DNA of 64,000 nucleotides, taken from positions 61,730,228-61,794,227 of the forward strand of contig NW_023605083.1 of the NCBI RefSeq assembly GCF_014898055.3. The letters run 5' to 3'. The translations under genes were made by a program, and so were the position numbers. A model generated the notes under the pieces. It had not been told where the DNA came from. It made no database searches and worked only from the letters and a program-made list of their open reading frames with translations. Source of the stretch: Talpa occidentalis (taxonomy: Eukaryota; Chordata; Mammalia; Eulipotyphla; Talpidae). Below, piece by piece: positions 50,826 to 61,781 of the stretch (the first letter of the stretch is position 1; each line of letters begins with the position of its first letter).

Positions 50826-52225
50826 GAATTTGGGAAGGGTGGCGGAGCAACATGGCGGCGAGGAGACGCTGCGAGTAAGATCTCCCATTAAAAAAAGTTA
50901 ATAGGGAGGAAAAGCGGCAGGTCCCAGTGAGAACTGGGACACGGAAGATAAACGGGTGACGCCAGCGAACTGCCCGAAGAAGAAAGTGGCCATAAAAGAG
51001 GACCAGAAGGGAGGGAAGCGCAGAACCCTGCTCCCCTCCCCCGCCCACAGAGGCGGCACTCTCCGACCGGCGGAGAGGAGGAAAACAACAAACTAAAATG
51101 GCCCACAAGAACAAACTACGCAGCAAGCGGGACTGGGAGTGGAAAGGAACTATTGCAGCCACCACACCCTGTGAACGGGAGCTGAGGCGAACCCTGCAGG
51201 ATCCACCGCGGCGGTGAGCGAACTGCTCCGGCGCCATTAAAGAGAGACCCCGCCCCCTGGGGAGGAGGCCAGCGCCAGCACACAGCCCCGGGCTGCCCGG
51301 TAAGCTTGCACGGAAAGGCGGCGCGCTGGAAAAACAGGCGCGGATCGTGGTCAGGATTGCGCGGAACAGCGGCGCGCTGGAAAACCAAGTGCGGATCGGA
51401 ATCGGGATCACGCGCGGAAAAGCAGTGCAGTTGAAAAGCAAACGCGGATCCAGATCGCAGCTGCCCAGGTCCCTGCGCCTGTGACCTAGGCTTGCGGGGA
51501 GACGCGCGGAGGCCCTCACTGAGTGAGCAGGCCCAGGCGCCCAGGCACGGGAGCGGGATTCAAAAGGCGCCATTCCCACGCCACTGAACTGGGCTACAAC
51601 CTGAGTCCTGGAACTGAGGGCTTTGGAACTGACACCCGGGGCACGAAACTAGGGGTGTGGGTTCCCCATGATGTTGGGGCACAAGGCAGACACAGCACCC
51701 CAAAGCCGTTGAGGTTTACCCTACCATTCCCGCTCTATTCCCTGTCCCACGGGGTGGAAAATCAGCTCCCCAAGGGCTCCAGGAGAGATCTCTGGCGCCA
51801 CCTAGCGACTTGAAGCCAGCAGAGGCGCCTAGAGGAGCCAGTGGCCAGCTGGGGAGTTAGCCCACGCCGGGCCCCTTCCGACCAGTAGTCTGATCCCACA
51901 GGGGGAGCGAGCACCCACAGCCGGGGCAGACCAGGCGCGCAGAAGAGTGTGCCTGAGACCAAACGCACAGGGAGTGTGTCCCACATCACCATCTTAGAAC
52001 AGGGACATTTCTTCAGTAAAGACTACCTGCAGAAGGCTTCCTCAGGAGCCAGAGGTGAGCGGGGGAAGTTCGCCCACGCCAGACCCCCTCTGGCCTGCAG
52101 TCCAAGCCCAGAGGGGGACCAGGAACCCACCGCCGGGGCAGACCAGGCGCACAGGGGAGTGTGTCCCCACATCGGCATTTTAGAACAGGGACCTTTCTCC
52201 AGTAAAGACTGCTTGAAACTGACAG
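50826..52225 (+). promoter_or_regulatory. LINE-1 copy 2 5' UTR / internal promoter with tandem repeats
   Basis: It begins about 24 bp upstream of the homologous start of copy 1 and has the same YY1-type AACATGGCGGC at 50849-50859. A unit of 51-53 bp (CGGAA..GGCGCGCTGGAAAA..) is repeated about three times at 51311-51466; copy 1 has a single unit. Just before ORF1, a module ending AACAGGGAC(A/C)TTTCT occurs twice, 186 bp apart (51998 and 52184). Variable tandem units in an L1 5' UTR resemble the monomer architecture known in mouse L1. Confidence 0.8.
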
Positions 52226-53338
52226 ATGGATCCTGGAGGAACCAGAGGAGAGCAGAGAAGCTCACCCAAGATGCCGGCCAGTCCCAACTACACAGTGTCC
52301 CAACGCATACGGCAAATTAGAAAACAGACAGTAGGGAGGAGAAGAACCACACGCAACCTAGCAACTCCCCAGGGAAAAAGCACACCACAAAAAGAAAACC
52401 AGCCCCCAGATTGCAACGACAGTAACTTGGAAGAACTTCTGAGCCTTCCAGAAAGAGAATTTAAAATTGCCGTGATTAAAAAACTGACAGAAGTCATAAA
52501 GGAAAACAATGATAAGGGAAAAATAATCAACGATCAGAAGAATGCAATTGAGTCCCTAGAGAGGGAAAACAATGGTCAGAAGAATGAAATTGAGTCCCTA
52601 AAGAGGGAAGTAAAAGAAATGCAGGAGATCAAAGAATTAATGGAAGAACTAAAGAACTCTGGGAAAAGCAATGAAAGCAGAATAGATGAAATGGAAGAAC
52701 GAATAAGTACTCTTGAAGACACAGAAATAAAAAGAACCAAAACAGAAAAGGAAAGAGAAGTACGAAGGAAAAAGAATGAAGAAAGACTTCGGGAACTATC
52801 TGACTCCATGAGGAAAGGAAATATAAGAGTTATAGGAATACCAGAAGGAGAGGAGAGAGATGTAGGAACGGAGAAAATATTCAAAGAGATAATTGAAGAG
52901 AACTTCCCAAATGTGAAGAAGGAGCTGAAAATTGATATACAAGAAGCAAGAAGAACACCAAACTTCCACGACAAAAGGAAAAATACAGCAAGACACATAA
53001 TAGTAAAGCTCCCAAGAATCCAGGACAAGGAAAAAATAATGAAGCTGGCAAGAGGGAAGAAACAGATAACATTCAAAGGAAAGCCAATCAGGCTGACATC
53101 AGACTTCTCCGAAGAAACACTACGGGCAAGGAGAGAATGGAGGGACATAGTCAACAGACTCCAAGAAAACAGATGCCAACCAAGAATTCTCTATCCCGCA
53201 AAGCTCTCCTTTCTCTTTGAAGAAAGAATATGGACCTTCCCAGACAAACAGAAACTCCGGAATTTCATTGCAACTAAACCCCCACTCCAAAAAATACTAC
53301 AAGGAGTCCTAAAGCCAGAACCTCAGAGGGACGAATAA
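52226..53338 (+). CDS. LINE-1 copy 2 ORF1p, intact
   Basis: An uninterrupted 370-codon frame from MDPGGTRGEQRSSPKMPASP to LKPEPQRDE. ORF1p is the trimeric nucleic-acid chaperone that coats L1 RNA in the cytoplasm. Residues about 1-70 are a basic, Ser/Thr-rich N-terminus. About 70-180 are a long coiled coil rich in E, K and N. About 190-260 are the RRM-like domain (KGNIRVIGIPEGEERDVGTE). About 260-345 are the C-terminal RNA-binding domain (RHIIVKLPRIQDKEK, LTSDFSEETLRARREW). The coiled coil holds an internal duplication: DQKNAIESLERE is followed by GQKNEIESLKRE. It adds exactly four heptads relative to copy 1. ORF2 starts 75 bp after the stop. No lesion is visible, so protein could be made if the promoter is active, but nothing in the sequence shows expression. 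Confidence 0.95.
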   Translation: MDPGGTRGEQRSSPKMPASPNYTVSQRIRQIRKQTVGRRRTTRNLATPQGKSTPQKENQPPDCNDSNLEELLSLPEREFKIAVIKKLTEVIKENNDKGKIINDQKNAIESLERENNGQKNEIESLKREVKEMQEIKELMEELKNSGKSNESRIDEMEERISTLEDTEIKRTKTEKEREVRRKKNEERLRELSDSMRKGNIRVIGIPEGEERDVGTEKIFKEIIEENFPNVKKELKIDIQEARRTPNFHDKRKNTARHIIVKLPRIQDKEKIMKLARGKKQITFKGKPIRLTSDFSEETLRARREWRDIVNRLQENRCQPRILYPAKLSFLFEERIWTFPDKQKLRNFIATKPPLQKILQGVLKPEPQRDE

Positions 53339-53413
53339 CAATGAAAGAAGGCCAAAAAAAAAAAAAAGTTATTAAAAGAATAAATAAATAAAATCAAAGG
53401 AAAGACAAACACA

Positions 53414-56400
53414 ATGGCAAATACAGATGCTAACATATCAATATTAACTCTAAATGTAAATGGACTAAACTCTTCAATAAAAAGACACAGAGTTGCAGCC
53501 TGGATTAAGAAACAAAACCCAACCTTTTGCTGTCTCCAGGAAACACATTTAGCTACGAAAGATAAAAATAGACTCAAAGTTAAAGGATGGAAAACAATCC
53601 TACAAGCAAATGGACCAAAAAAGAAAGCAGGAACAGCTATACTTATATCAGATAAAACAGATTTCAAACTCAAAAAGATAAAAAGAGACCCCAATGGTCA
53701 CTACATTATGATCAAGGGGACAATACTTCAAGAAGAAATAACACTCATTAACATATACTCACCAAACGAAGGAGCACCAAAATATATCAGACAACTGTTA
53801 TCCTCTCTGAAAACAGACATCAGAGAAAACACATACGTAGTGGGAGACTTCAACACACCACTATCAACAATGGATAGATCAACAAGACAAAAAATAAGTA
53901 AAGAAACCAAAGCTCTAAATAAGGACCTAGAGCAATTGGGCTTAACAGACATCTATAGAACACTAAACCCCAAAAAAACGGAGTACACATTTTTCTCAAG
54001 CGCACACGGATCATTCTCCAGGATCGATCACATACTGGGGCACAAGACAAACATCAACAGATACACCAAGATTGAAATCATATCAACCATCTTTTCTGAC
54101 CATGAAGGCATCAAACTAGAAATAAACCATAAAAAGAAGGCAAGGAACTTTCCTACCTCATGGAGATTAAAAACCACACTACTGGAAGAACACTGGACTA
54201 ATGAGGAGATCAAAGAAGAAATTAAAAAATTCTTTGAATTGAACGAAAAGGAGGACACCAATATCCTAAATGTATGGGATGCAGCAAAAGCAGTAATAAG
54301 AGGAAAATATATAGCAATAGAAGCTCACATCAAGAAACAAGAAAGAACTCAAAGAAACAACCTAATCTCGAAGCTCAAAGATCTAGAAAAAGAACAACAA
54401 AAAAACCCCAAAACCAGTAGAAGAAAAGAATAATAAAAACAAAAGCAGAAATAAATGAAATTGAAACTAAAAAAGCAATCCAAAAGATCAATGAAACCAA
54501 GAGCTGGTTCTTTGAAAAAATCAATAAAATAGACAAACCCCTAGCCAGGCTCACAAAGGAAAAAGGGAGAAAGCACAAATAAACAGGATCATCAATGAAA
54601 GAGGAGAAATCACAACGGACACAGCAGAAATCAAAAGAATAATCAGTAACTACTATGAACAGTTATATGGAAACAAGTTTAACAATCTAGAGGAGATGGA
54701 CAAATTCCTACAACTCTACAATCACCCAAAGCTAGATAAAGAAGAAATAGAACACCTAAACAGACCAATTACAAGCAGCGAAATTGAAATGGTAATCAAA
54801 AACCTCCCCAAAAACAAAAGCCCAGGACCTGATGGATTTACAAATGAATTCTACCAAACATTCAGAGACGAATTAGTGCCTATCCTTCACAAACTCTTCC
54901 AAAAAATTGAGAAGGAAGGGACAATACCAAACACGTTCTATGAAGCCAACATTACACTAATACCAAAACCAAACAAGGACAACACAAAAAAGGAAAACTA
55001 TAGGCCAATCTCCCTAATGAACACTGATGCAAAAATCCTCAATAAAATTTTAGCTATCAGAATCCAACAATGCATCCATAAGATAATTCACCACGACCAA
55101 GTAGGATTCATTCCAGGGACACAAGGATGGTTTAACATCTGAAAATCAATCAACGTTATCCAACACATCAACAAAAAGAAATATAAAAACCATATGATAA
55201 TATCAATAGATGCTGAGAAAGCTTTCGACAAAGTGCAACACCCATTCATGATAAAAGCCCTTGAAATTCTTGGGATACAAGGAACATACCTCAACATCAT
55301 AAAGGCCATCTATGACAAGCCAACAGCCAGTATCATTCTCAATGGTGAAAAGCTGAAAGCAATTCCATTAAGATCTGGAACAAGACAAGGATGTCCACTC
55401 TCACCACTGCTTTTCAATATAATACTGGAAGTCCTAGCCAGAGCAATAAGACAAGAGAAAGACATCCAAGGAATCCAAATAGGAAAAGAAGAAGTCAAAC
55501 TATCACTATTTGCAGATTATATGATAATATACATAGAGAACCCCAAAAAGTCCACAGAAAAACTAATTCAACTCATCAATCAGTTCAGTAAAGTGGCAGG
55601 ATACAAAATCAACATGCAAAAGTCAGTAGCCTTCCTATACACAAACAATAAATCTGAAGAAGAAGAAATCAAAAAAACCATCCCTTTTTTTATTGAAACA
55701 AAAAAAGTCAAATATTTGGGAATAAATCTAACAAAAGAGGTAAAGGACCTATACAAAGAAAACTATAAAACACTGTTAAAAGAAATAGAAGAAGACACAA
55801 AGAAATGGAAAGACATCCCCTGCTCATGGATTGGAAGAATAAACATTATTAAAATGGCCATCCTTCCAAAAGCAATAGACAGATTCAATGCTATTCCAAT
55901 CAAAATTTCAATGTCATTCTTCAAAGAAATAGAACAATTATTGATGAAATTCATATGGAATCACAAAAAACCCCGAATAGCCAAAGCTCTCCTGAAAAAA
56001 AAAGAAGGGAATGGAGGCATCACACTCCCAGACTTCAAACTATACTACAAAGCCATAATCATCAAAACTGCATGGTATTGGAACAAGAACAGACATACAG
56101 ACCAATGGAATCGAATAGAAAATCCAGAAATAAACCCACAGATTTATGGTCACCTAATCTTTGACAAAGGAGCAAAGACTATGCATTCGAGCAAAGAAAG
56201 TTTGTTCAATAAATGGTGCTGGGAAAACTGGGTCGCTACATGCAAAAGAATGAAGCTTGACCACTACCTCACACCATACACAAAAATCAACTCAAAATGG
56301 ATTAAAGAACTAGACATAAGACCTGAAACCATAAAATATATAGAAGGAAATATAGGCGAAACACTACGTGATTTGCACATCAAAGACATCTTTACAGACA

Positions 56401-57239
56401 CATCACCCAAAGCAGTGATAGTGAAGGCGAAGATAAACAGCTGGGACTACATCAAATTAAAGAGCTTCTGCACAGCAAAAGTGACAATAACAAAAACAAA
56501 GAGAAACCCCACCAACTGGGAGAACATTTTTGCACCCAACACTAATGATAAAGGACTGATCACAAAAATCTGCAAAGAGCTGATGAGACTTAACAACAAC
56601 AAAGAAAAGAATCCAGTCAAAAAATAGGCAGAAGAGCTAAAAAGAAACTTCTCTGAAGAGGAAATGCAAATGGCCAACAGGCATATGAAAAAATGTTCAA
56701 CATCACTTGTCATCAGGGAAATGCAAATCAAAACTACCATGAGATACCATCTTACACCAGTGAGAATGGCACATATTAAAAAAACTAGCAACAACAAATG
56801 TTGGCGAGGGTGTGGAGAAAAAGGAACTCTTCTGCACTGTTGGTGGGAGTGCAAACTGGTCCAACCACTGTGGAGAGCTGTGTGGAGATTTCTGGTCCTA
56901 CTAAACATAGAGCTTCCATATGATCCAGCAATTCCACTCCTAGGTATTTACCCAAAGGACACAGAAACATCAATTCCAAAGAACACCTGCACCCCTATGT
57001 TTATAGCAGCACTGTTTACAATAGCTAAGCTTTGGAAACAACCCAAATGCGCAAAAATAGATGACTGGATCAAGAAGATGTGGTACATATATACCATGGA
57101 ATATTACTCAGCATTCAAAAAAGATAAACACATGCAATTTGCAGCAACATGGATGGCACTGGAAGGGATCATGCTCAGCGAAATAAGCCAAAAAGAAAAA
57201 GAAAAATACTGGATGGTCTCACTCATAGCAGGAATCTAG
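53414..57239 (+). pseudogene. LINE-1 copy 2 ORF2, multiply inactivated
   Basis: The endonuclease domain (first about 240 residues) is complete, with LNVNGLN, QETH, GDFNTPLS, IDHILGHK and SDHEG. A lost A creates TAA at 54431-54433. A second A is lost in the run at 54560-54564. CGA became TGA at 55140-55142 (CpG decay) and TGG became TAG at 56625-56627. The reverse-transcriptase catalytic motif reads FADYM instead of FADDM (codon 55518-55520, GAT to TAT), which removes a metal-binding aspartate. The C-terminal Cys/His motif (CWRGC..H..C) remains. The frame resumes from about 56664 to 57239. None of these lesions is shared with copy 1. Confidence 0.95.
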
Positions 57240-57422
57240 AAAACTTAAATAAGGGACCAGGAAAATGAATAACTATAAGAAAGTGAAAATCAAAATCAAC
57301 AAAAAACTACGAACCAGAGACACTTTTAGGGGGGCGGGGGTGGGAGGGGAGGGATTGGGGTCAGAATGGGGGGGCTGCAATTGTATGGGGAATATAAAAA
57401 TAAAATTTATTATTAAAAAAAA

Positions 57423-57630
57423 GAAATTAAATATTTAAACAAGAAAATAAGGAAGTTGCAGCATGCAGAAAAGATCAACAAAGGAAATTTTAAGATTCTG
57501 TAGAGAGCTATGGAAGAAGAGTAGGACAAATGGAGGATCAAATTAGTGACCCTGAAGATCTTACTTGAAGATTTTGATGCAATTATTTCAAATTACAGAC
57601 AATTCCTCACAACAATAAATGAACTACACC
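57423..57630 (+). other. 3'-transduced flanking sequence carried by LINE-1 copy 2
   Basis: About 208 bp with no similarity to the other L1 copies lies between the L1 A-tail and a second poly(A). Its own AATAAA is at 57614-57619, 12 bases before the A-run, as expected when L1 transcription reads through its weak signal to a downstream one. It is absent from the 3' flank of copy 1, so copy 1 is not the donor. The sequence should match the flank of the source L1 elsewhere in the genome. Confidence 0.88.
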
Positions 57631-58479
57631 AAAAAAAAAAATACAAAAAAACACTATTGACAACAGTCAGAGAAGGTGTGTATGTCTGTGTTTGGAATTA
57701 TGCTGATTTCTTGGAGTTTGTGTTCCTTGGCTGTCATCAGGATGTGCATGTTGAGATCTCTTTCTCTTTTTTGTGCACGCTATTTTTCTTTGTATTTCCA
57801 ATGACCACAACTATGGTGGCACCCCAGTCCTCTGCTGCACCAAGGCCTGAGAGGAGCTGGTGGGAAAAGCTGCTCAGTGTGAGTTCCATGTAGTGCTCAC
57901 TCCTGCTTCCTGAAGAGGGATATTCCTGCAGACCTCACTCAGGCTCCTAGGATTGCACCATCAATCTAGAGGTGCCTCTCCCCCATACTCTTACTGTCAA
58001 CTAATTTTAGAGCAATCAGTTCTTATATTTAGCAGCCCTGGATTTTTAGACTCTTGTCTATTTGTGAGTCCAGTGTGATAAATTGGGAGATTTCCCAGCA
58101 CTACCCTAAAAAGTGTAAATGGGAGGGAAATATTTTGCAGTTGTTCTTATTAGCTGATTCAATCCCTTGGAAATGTCTCCTACCAGCTTTGAAGTAAGTG
58201 CAGTTATTGGTTCACCTTCAGTACTGCTAAAGGTTCCAACCCAGACTCAATCTATTTCCGTTTGGAATTAGGAAATGCTCTCAGATTTTGTAAGTGGCCT
58301 TCTCTTTGAGGGGTTGGAGAGATTTGACATCAGAATGTCTTGCCTTTTCAACATCTCATTTGTCCTGGAAGGTTTTTGGCATATGCACATGAAAAGGGCA
58401 TGGGTATATGTTTCATGTGTCCTGCCTGGAGTTCACTCAAATCTAAACAAATGTTAATAGCCCAAACATGTCTCTGTGA

Positions 58480-58650
58480 TTAAGCACCATGAAGTCAAAC
58501 TATCTGGGCTTCAGCCCCTGCTTGATCACTTCCTAGATTATGGCCTTGGACATGTTTACTCATTCTAGCTGACTTTTCTCTCTTCTCATCCATAAAGTGG
58601 GGATAATAAAGGCACCTGCCTCAAAGTGTTCAGAGGATTCAGTGAAAAAC
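58480..58650 (+). repeat. MIR SINE
   Basis: CTCTGTGATTAAGCACCATGA, TGATCACTTCCTAGATTATG and CATAAAGTGGGGATAATAAA are sense-orientation MIR text. Confidence 0.8.
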
Positions 58651-59749
58651 TGGGCTATCTAAATTCTGGGATATCTTGATGGCAACAGTTCCTCGAGTGG
58701 GTCTCCTGGTGCCTTCCCGCTGCTGGGTTCTGGGGCCATCGGTAGCAGTACAAGTTGGAAATGGGCCTCAGCGGAGGAAACACCATACCTTTGCTTCTTA
58801 CTGTGCTTCCTGTTGAGCCTCTTCCTCTCTCTCCCTGTTTCTTGCAGGCTCACTTAGGATCCCTGCCCTAGTCACCATTTTGTATTCCCGTTACCCTGTG
58901 GCAGCTCAGGCAGCAGGAGAGAAGAGGGGGTCTGTCTGAAGCTGCACAAGGGTGAAGATAGGCTTCCCTGACTACTTTTAATCCTTCTTTCCCTCACACT
59001 TACTAACACCTTTGAATAGAGCATGCTCTGTTTATAGGGTGCTTTTACTATGCTAAAGGTTTATAGTTTCCTAATATTGCAGTACTTCCAGAAAGTACTT
59101 GCAAGGAAAACATGTAATTTACACAAAGAATCAAAGTGACTTGCTAGGCTTCCCAGATAGTGGAGGAATCTGGACATCTTCCTAGTGGATTGAGATTGTT
59201 TCCTTCCAGATGTCTCTTGAGACATGTTCCCCCTGAATGATTTGCTACTGTCAGCTCATTATGCTTTCTCTGGAATTTCCACTTCCCCCAGTCTTCCTCC
59301 CCAGAATGAACTTTTTGTGATTCTTTCCCAGAATTAGCTTTTCCAACTCTTCTCTTATATGCATATTAACCATGATCTATCTAGTCCATGTGAGCTAATG
59401 TCTGCACCAGAAAGGCACTCTGGTTTTGTAGACTGATAGCTAATGCTTTTTCAATAATATATTTTATTGCTATTGAAATAAAGAGGACAGTTTTATAATG
59501 CCTTTGAATGAAGGATATGAACAAACAGAAATACGATGAGCGGAGGCAAGCATGTCACTTAGAAATAGTTATCAAGTACCTCTCACATGTGTTCACCATA
59601 CAGTGCCTGGGCTTAAATACATCAGCCACAACCGTTGTCCTTGTGAAGCCCATAGCTTAGTAAGAGGGAGCTCTGTGAATCGTTAACTGTATCAAGAGCT
59701 AAAGTGCTCAAAGAGGTAATGTAGAAAGATCCGCAATGCTTTCATCTTC

Positions 59750-59960
59750 TCACTGTGCCTTCTCAAGATGGAAGGGGAGAGAGGGAGCTCTCTGTGGTTT
59801 CTTTTGTAAGGGCACTAAACCCATCCATAAAGGAGGGCTACATCCTCATGACCTGATCTCCTCCCAAGGGCCCCTCTTCTAATAACATCACATTAAGAAT
59901 TAGGTTTCAATGTATGGATTTTGGGGAACACATTCAGTCTACAGCAAACATGGCATTCAA
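59750..59960 (+). repeat. Ancient interspersed repeat, family not assigned
   Basis: CTTCTCAAGATGGAAGGGGAG, TTTTGTAAGGGCACTAAACC, CTCATGACCTGATCTCCTCC and GGATTTTGGGGAACACATTCAG form a well-known mammalian repeat text. A shorter relative lies at about 4660-4770. Confidence 0.55.
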
Positions 59961-60844
59961 TTAACGTTCTGGGGAATACTGAGTCATTAACATATCATGT
60001 ACTACATCTTGGTTCTGTATTTAAATGTAGGACAACCGCATATCTCAACAGCAAATGGGGAATGAAAAAGTCCAGTAAACCTCCTCTTGGAAATTTCTAG
60101 AATATAGAGGAGGTTCTTGTTTCCGGGATGTTGGATATATGGGCTCCCCTCACTAGACCTCACTTATCCAGTTTACAGTCTTATGCAGTATGTTCTTGGA
60201 CATACTCTGGGATTAAACAATACAGTTATGCACCATTGGTTGGCATTCTTTGATAAATGGTTTGTTCCAAAAATCCACAGGCCTCACTTTAGCAGAAAGA
60301 TTATATCTCTGACTTGAATATTATCCAATAACTTGAAATTATAGGCTATTCTTTCTTAAAATTCTATTGCAAAGAAAAATTGGGGGATAAAGCAGATTAC
60401 TGTTGACTTGAATAGTCGTTTTGCAAGCCTATGCTTAGTGTCCTCAGGAGACCATAAAAGAAAAGCTCCTGTTAACACAGAGCTGACTTTAGTATTAGTG
60501 TCTTCTCTAGCATTTAACTTTGCATTGGAAAATGCTGTTATGTCTTGCCTAAAAAGTTTCTCCCTGAGTATGTGAGTAAAGGGAACTAATTCAGTGCGGT
60601 AAACGTCTCAGGAAACCACCCCAGTGTACTTTAGAAAGAAAGCATTAAACAAGTAAGGTATCATAGGGGCAGCCCTGTTCTTAAATTAATCACGTTGATT
60701 TACTTACTGTCTACATTTGAAAAGCATGAAGAAGAAAAGTGTGATATGTGCATGCCAATGAAAAGGTTATACTGTGAGTAAAGGGGGATTACATCCCTCT
60801 GAAATCGCTTTTGAGGCATACCTAAAAGTAAACAAGTGCCAACA

Positions 60845-61085
60845 CGTGTAAGAGTAAATAGCACTTATTGAGCATTTACTATGTACCAGGCGTTGTTCTG
60901 GGTCTTTTACATATGTCATCTCATTTTATCTAGTTCCCCATACATGCATGGTCTAGGTACAGTTATTAATTCCTTTTTATGGACAAGGAGACTTTAGATC
61001 CAGGGAGTTGTTCAGGTAGCAAATGGTAGATGTGGTAGCTAGACCCAGACAGAGCTAGACCCAGCTCCAGGCTTCATCTTTATCA
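60845..61085 (-). repeat. MIR SINE
   Basis: ATAGCACTTATTGAGCATTTACT, ACCAGGCGTTGTTCTGGG and TTTTTATGGACAAGGAGAC are clear reverse-orientation MIR sequence. It lies about 0.8 kb upstream of the PALM2 exon. Confidence 0.85.
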
Positions 61086-61224
61086 TGACCTCAGCAAGCC
61101 CCACCCACATGAAACGCTCCCGTCAAGGCAAAGGATAGCAGTCCACCTTGCATTGTTCGGTATATCTGATGGATGATTTGTCCTACAAAATATGAAATTG
61201 TGTTGTATTATTTATGCCAATACA

Positions 61225-61350
61225 TGATTTTTAAAAATATTTTTCCATTTTTTTATTGTGGTAAAATACATATAACAAACTTTACTATCTTAACCATTTT
61301 TAAGTGTATAGTTCAATGGTATTAAATGCATTCTATTTGTTGTGAAATCA
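61225..61350 (+). repeat. Old LINE-type fragment
   Basis: TTATTGTGGTAAAATACATATAAC followed by TTTTTAAGTGTATAGTTCAATGG is a familiar mammalian interspersed-repeat text, probably old L1. Only about 125 bp is recognisable. Confidence 0.5.
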
Positions 61351-61500
61351 TTATATAGATGGTTTGGATGAAAGAGATCTAACCCTAGAATTTCCCACTC
61401 TTTAATTCTCTCATATTTTGCAGTTTACAGCAACTCTGTCTTTTCAATTGAGACAGTTTTATTCTTTGTCTCCAAATTAACACCAAACAGAATATTACTC

Positions 61501-61518
61501 TGTGTGTGTGTGTGTGTG
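61501..61518 (+). repeat. (TG)9 microsatellite
   Basis: Nine perfect TG units, followed by degenerate TG/GC-rich alternation to about 61555. Confidence 0.9.
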
Positions 61519-61742
61519 AGTGCGTGTGCACACATGCGAGAGCCTGTGTGTATATGTAGAAGTCGCTTTTCCTTCTGGATTAAATTGTTGCAGCTTGGCT
61601 GAGTGAAGAGAATCTCTCCCACTCACCGAGCGTACAGCAGACATGTTAGGAGAATGCTGCTGCTTGCAACACACCCAGAGCCAGAAAGGCAGGTGACACT
61701 GCGTATGTGCCCAGCATCTCTGGAAGTGTCTGTGCAGATGTG

Positions 61743-61781
<39 letters not shown>

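Larger units (their letters stand above)
50826..57641 (+). mobile_element. LINE-1 copy 2, full length, with a 3' transduction
   Basis: The L1 body runs from about 50826 to its first A-tail at 57415-57422. It is followed by non-L1 sequence 57423-57630, an AATAAA at 57614-57619 and a second poly(A) at 57631-57641. The duplication A(8)TACAAAAAAAC lies at 50807-50825 and about 57634-57652, so the L1 plus the extra sequence moved as one unit. The 5' UTR is 1.4 kb, ORF1 is open, and ORF2 has two frameshifts, two nonsense codons and a catalytic-site change. Insertion was into the A-tail of a SINE. Confidence 0.95.
57653..61742. other. Intronic sequence upstream of PALM2 exon
   Basis: It begins with the right-hand target duplication of SINE 12. 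It contains MIRs at 58480 and 60845, an unassigned ancient repeat at 59750, an old LINE piece at 61225 and the TG run at 61501. No second exon is visible. Confidence 0.6.

Noticed and set aside
50826..57641. Endogenous retrovirus or LTR element
   Set aside because: No long terminal repeats, tRNA primer site or gag/protease/env features. The ORF order and A-tails are those of a non-LTR LINE-1.
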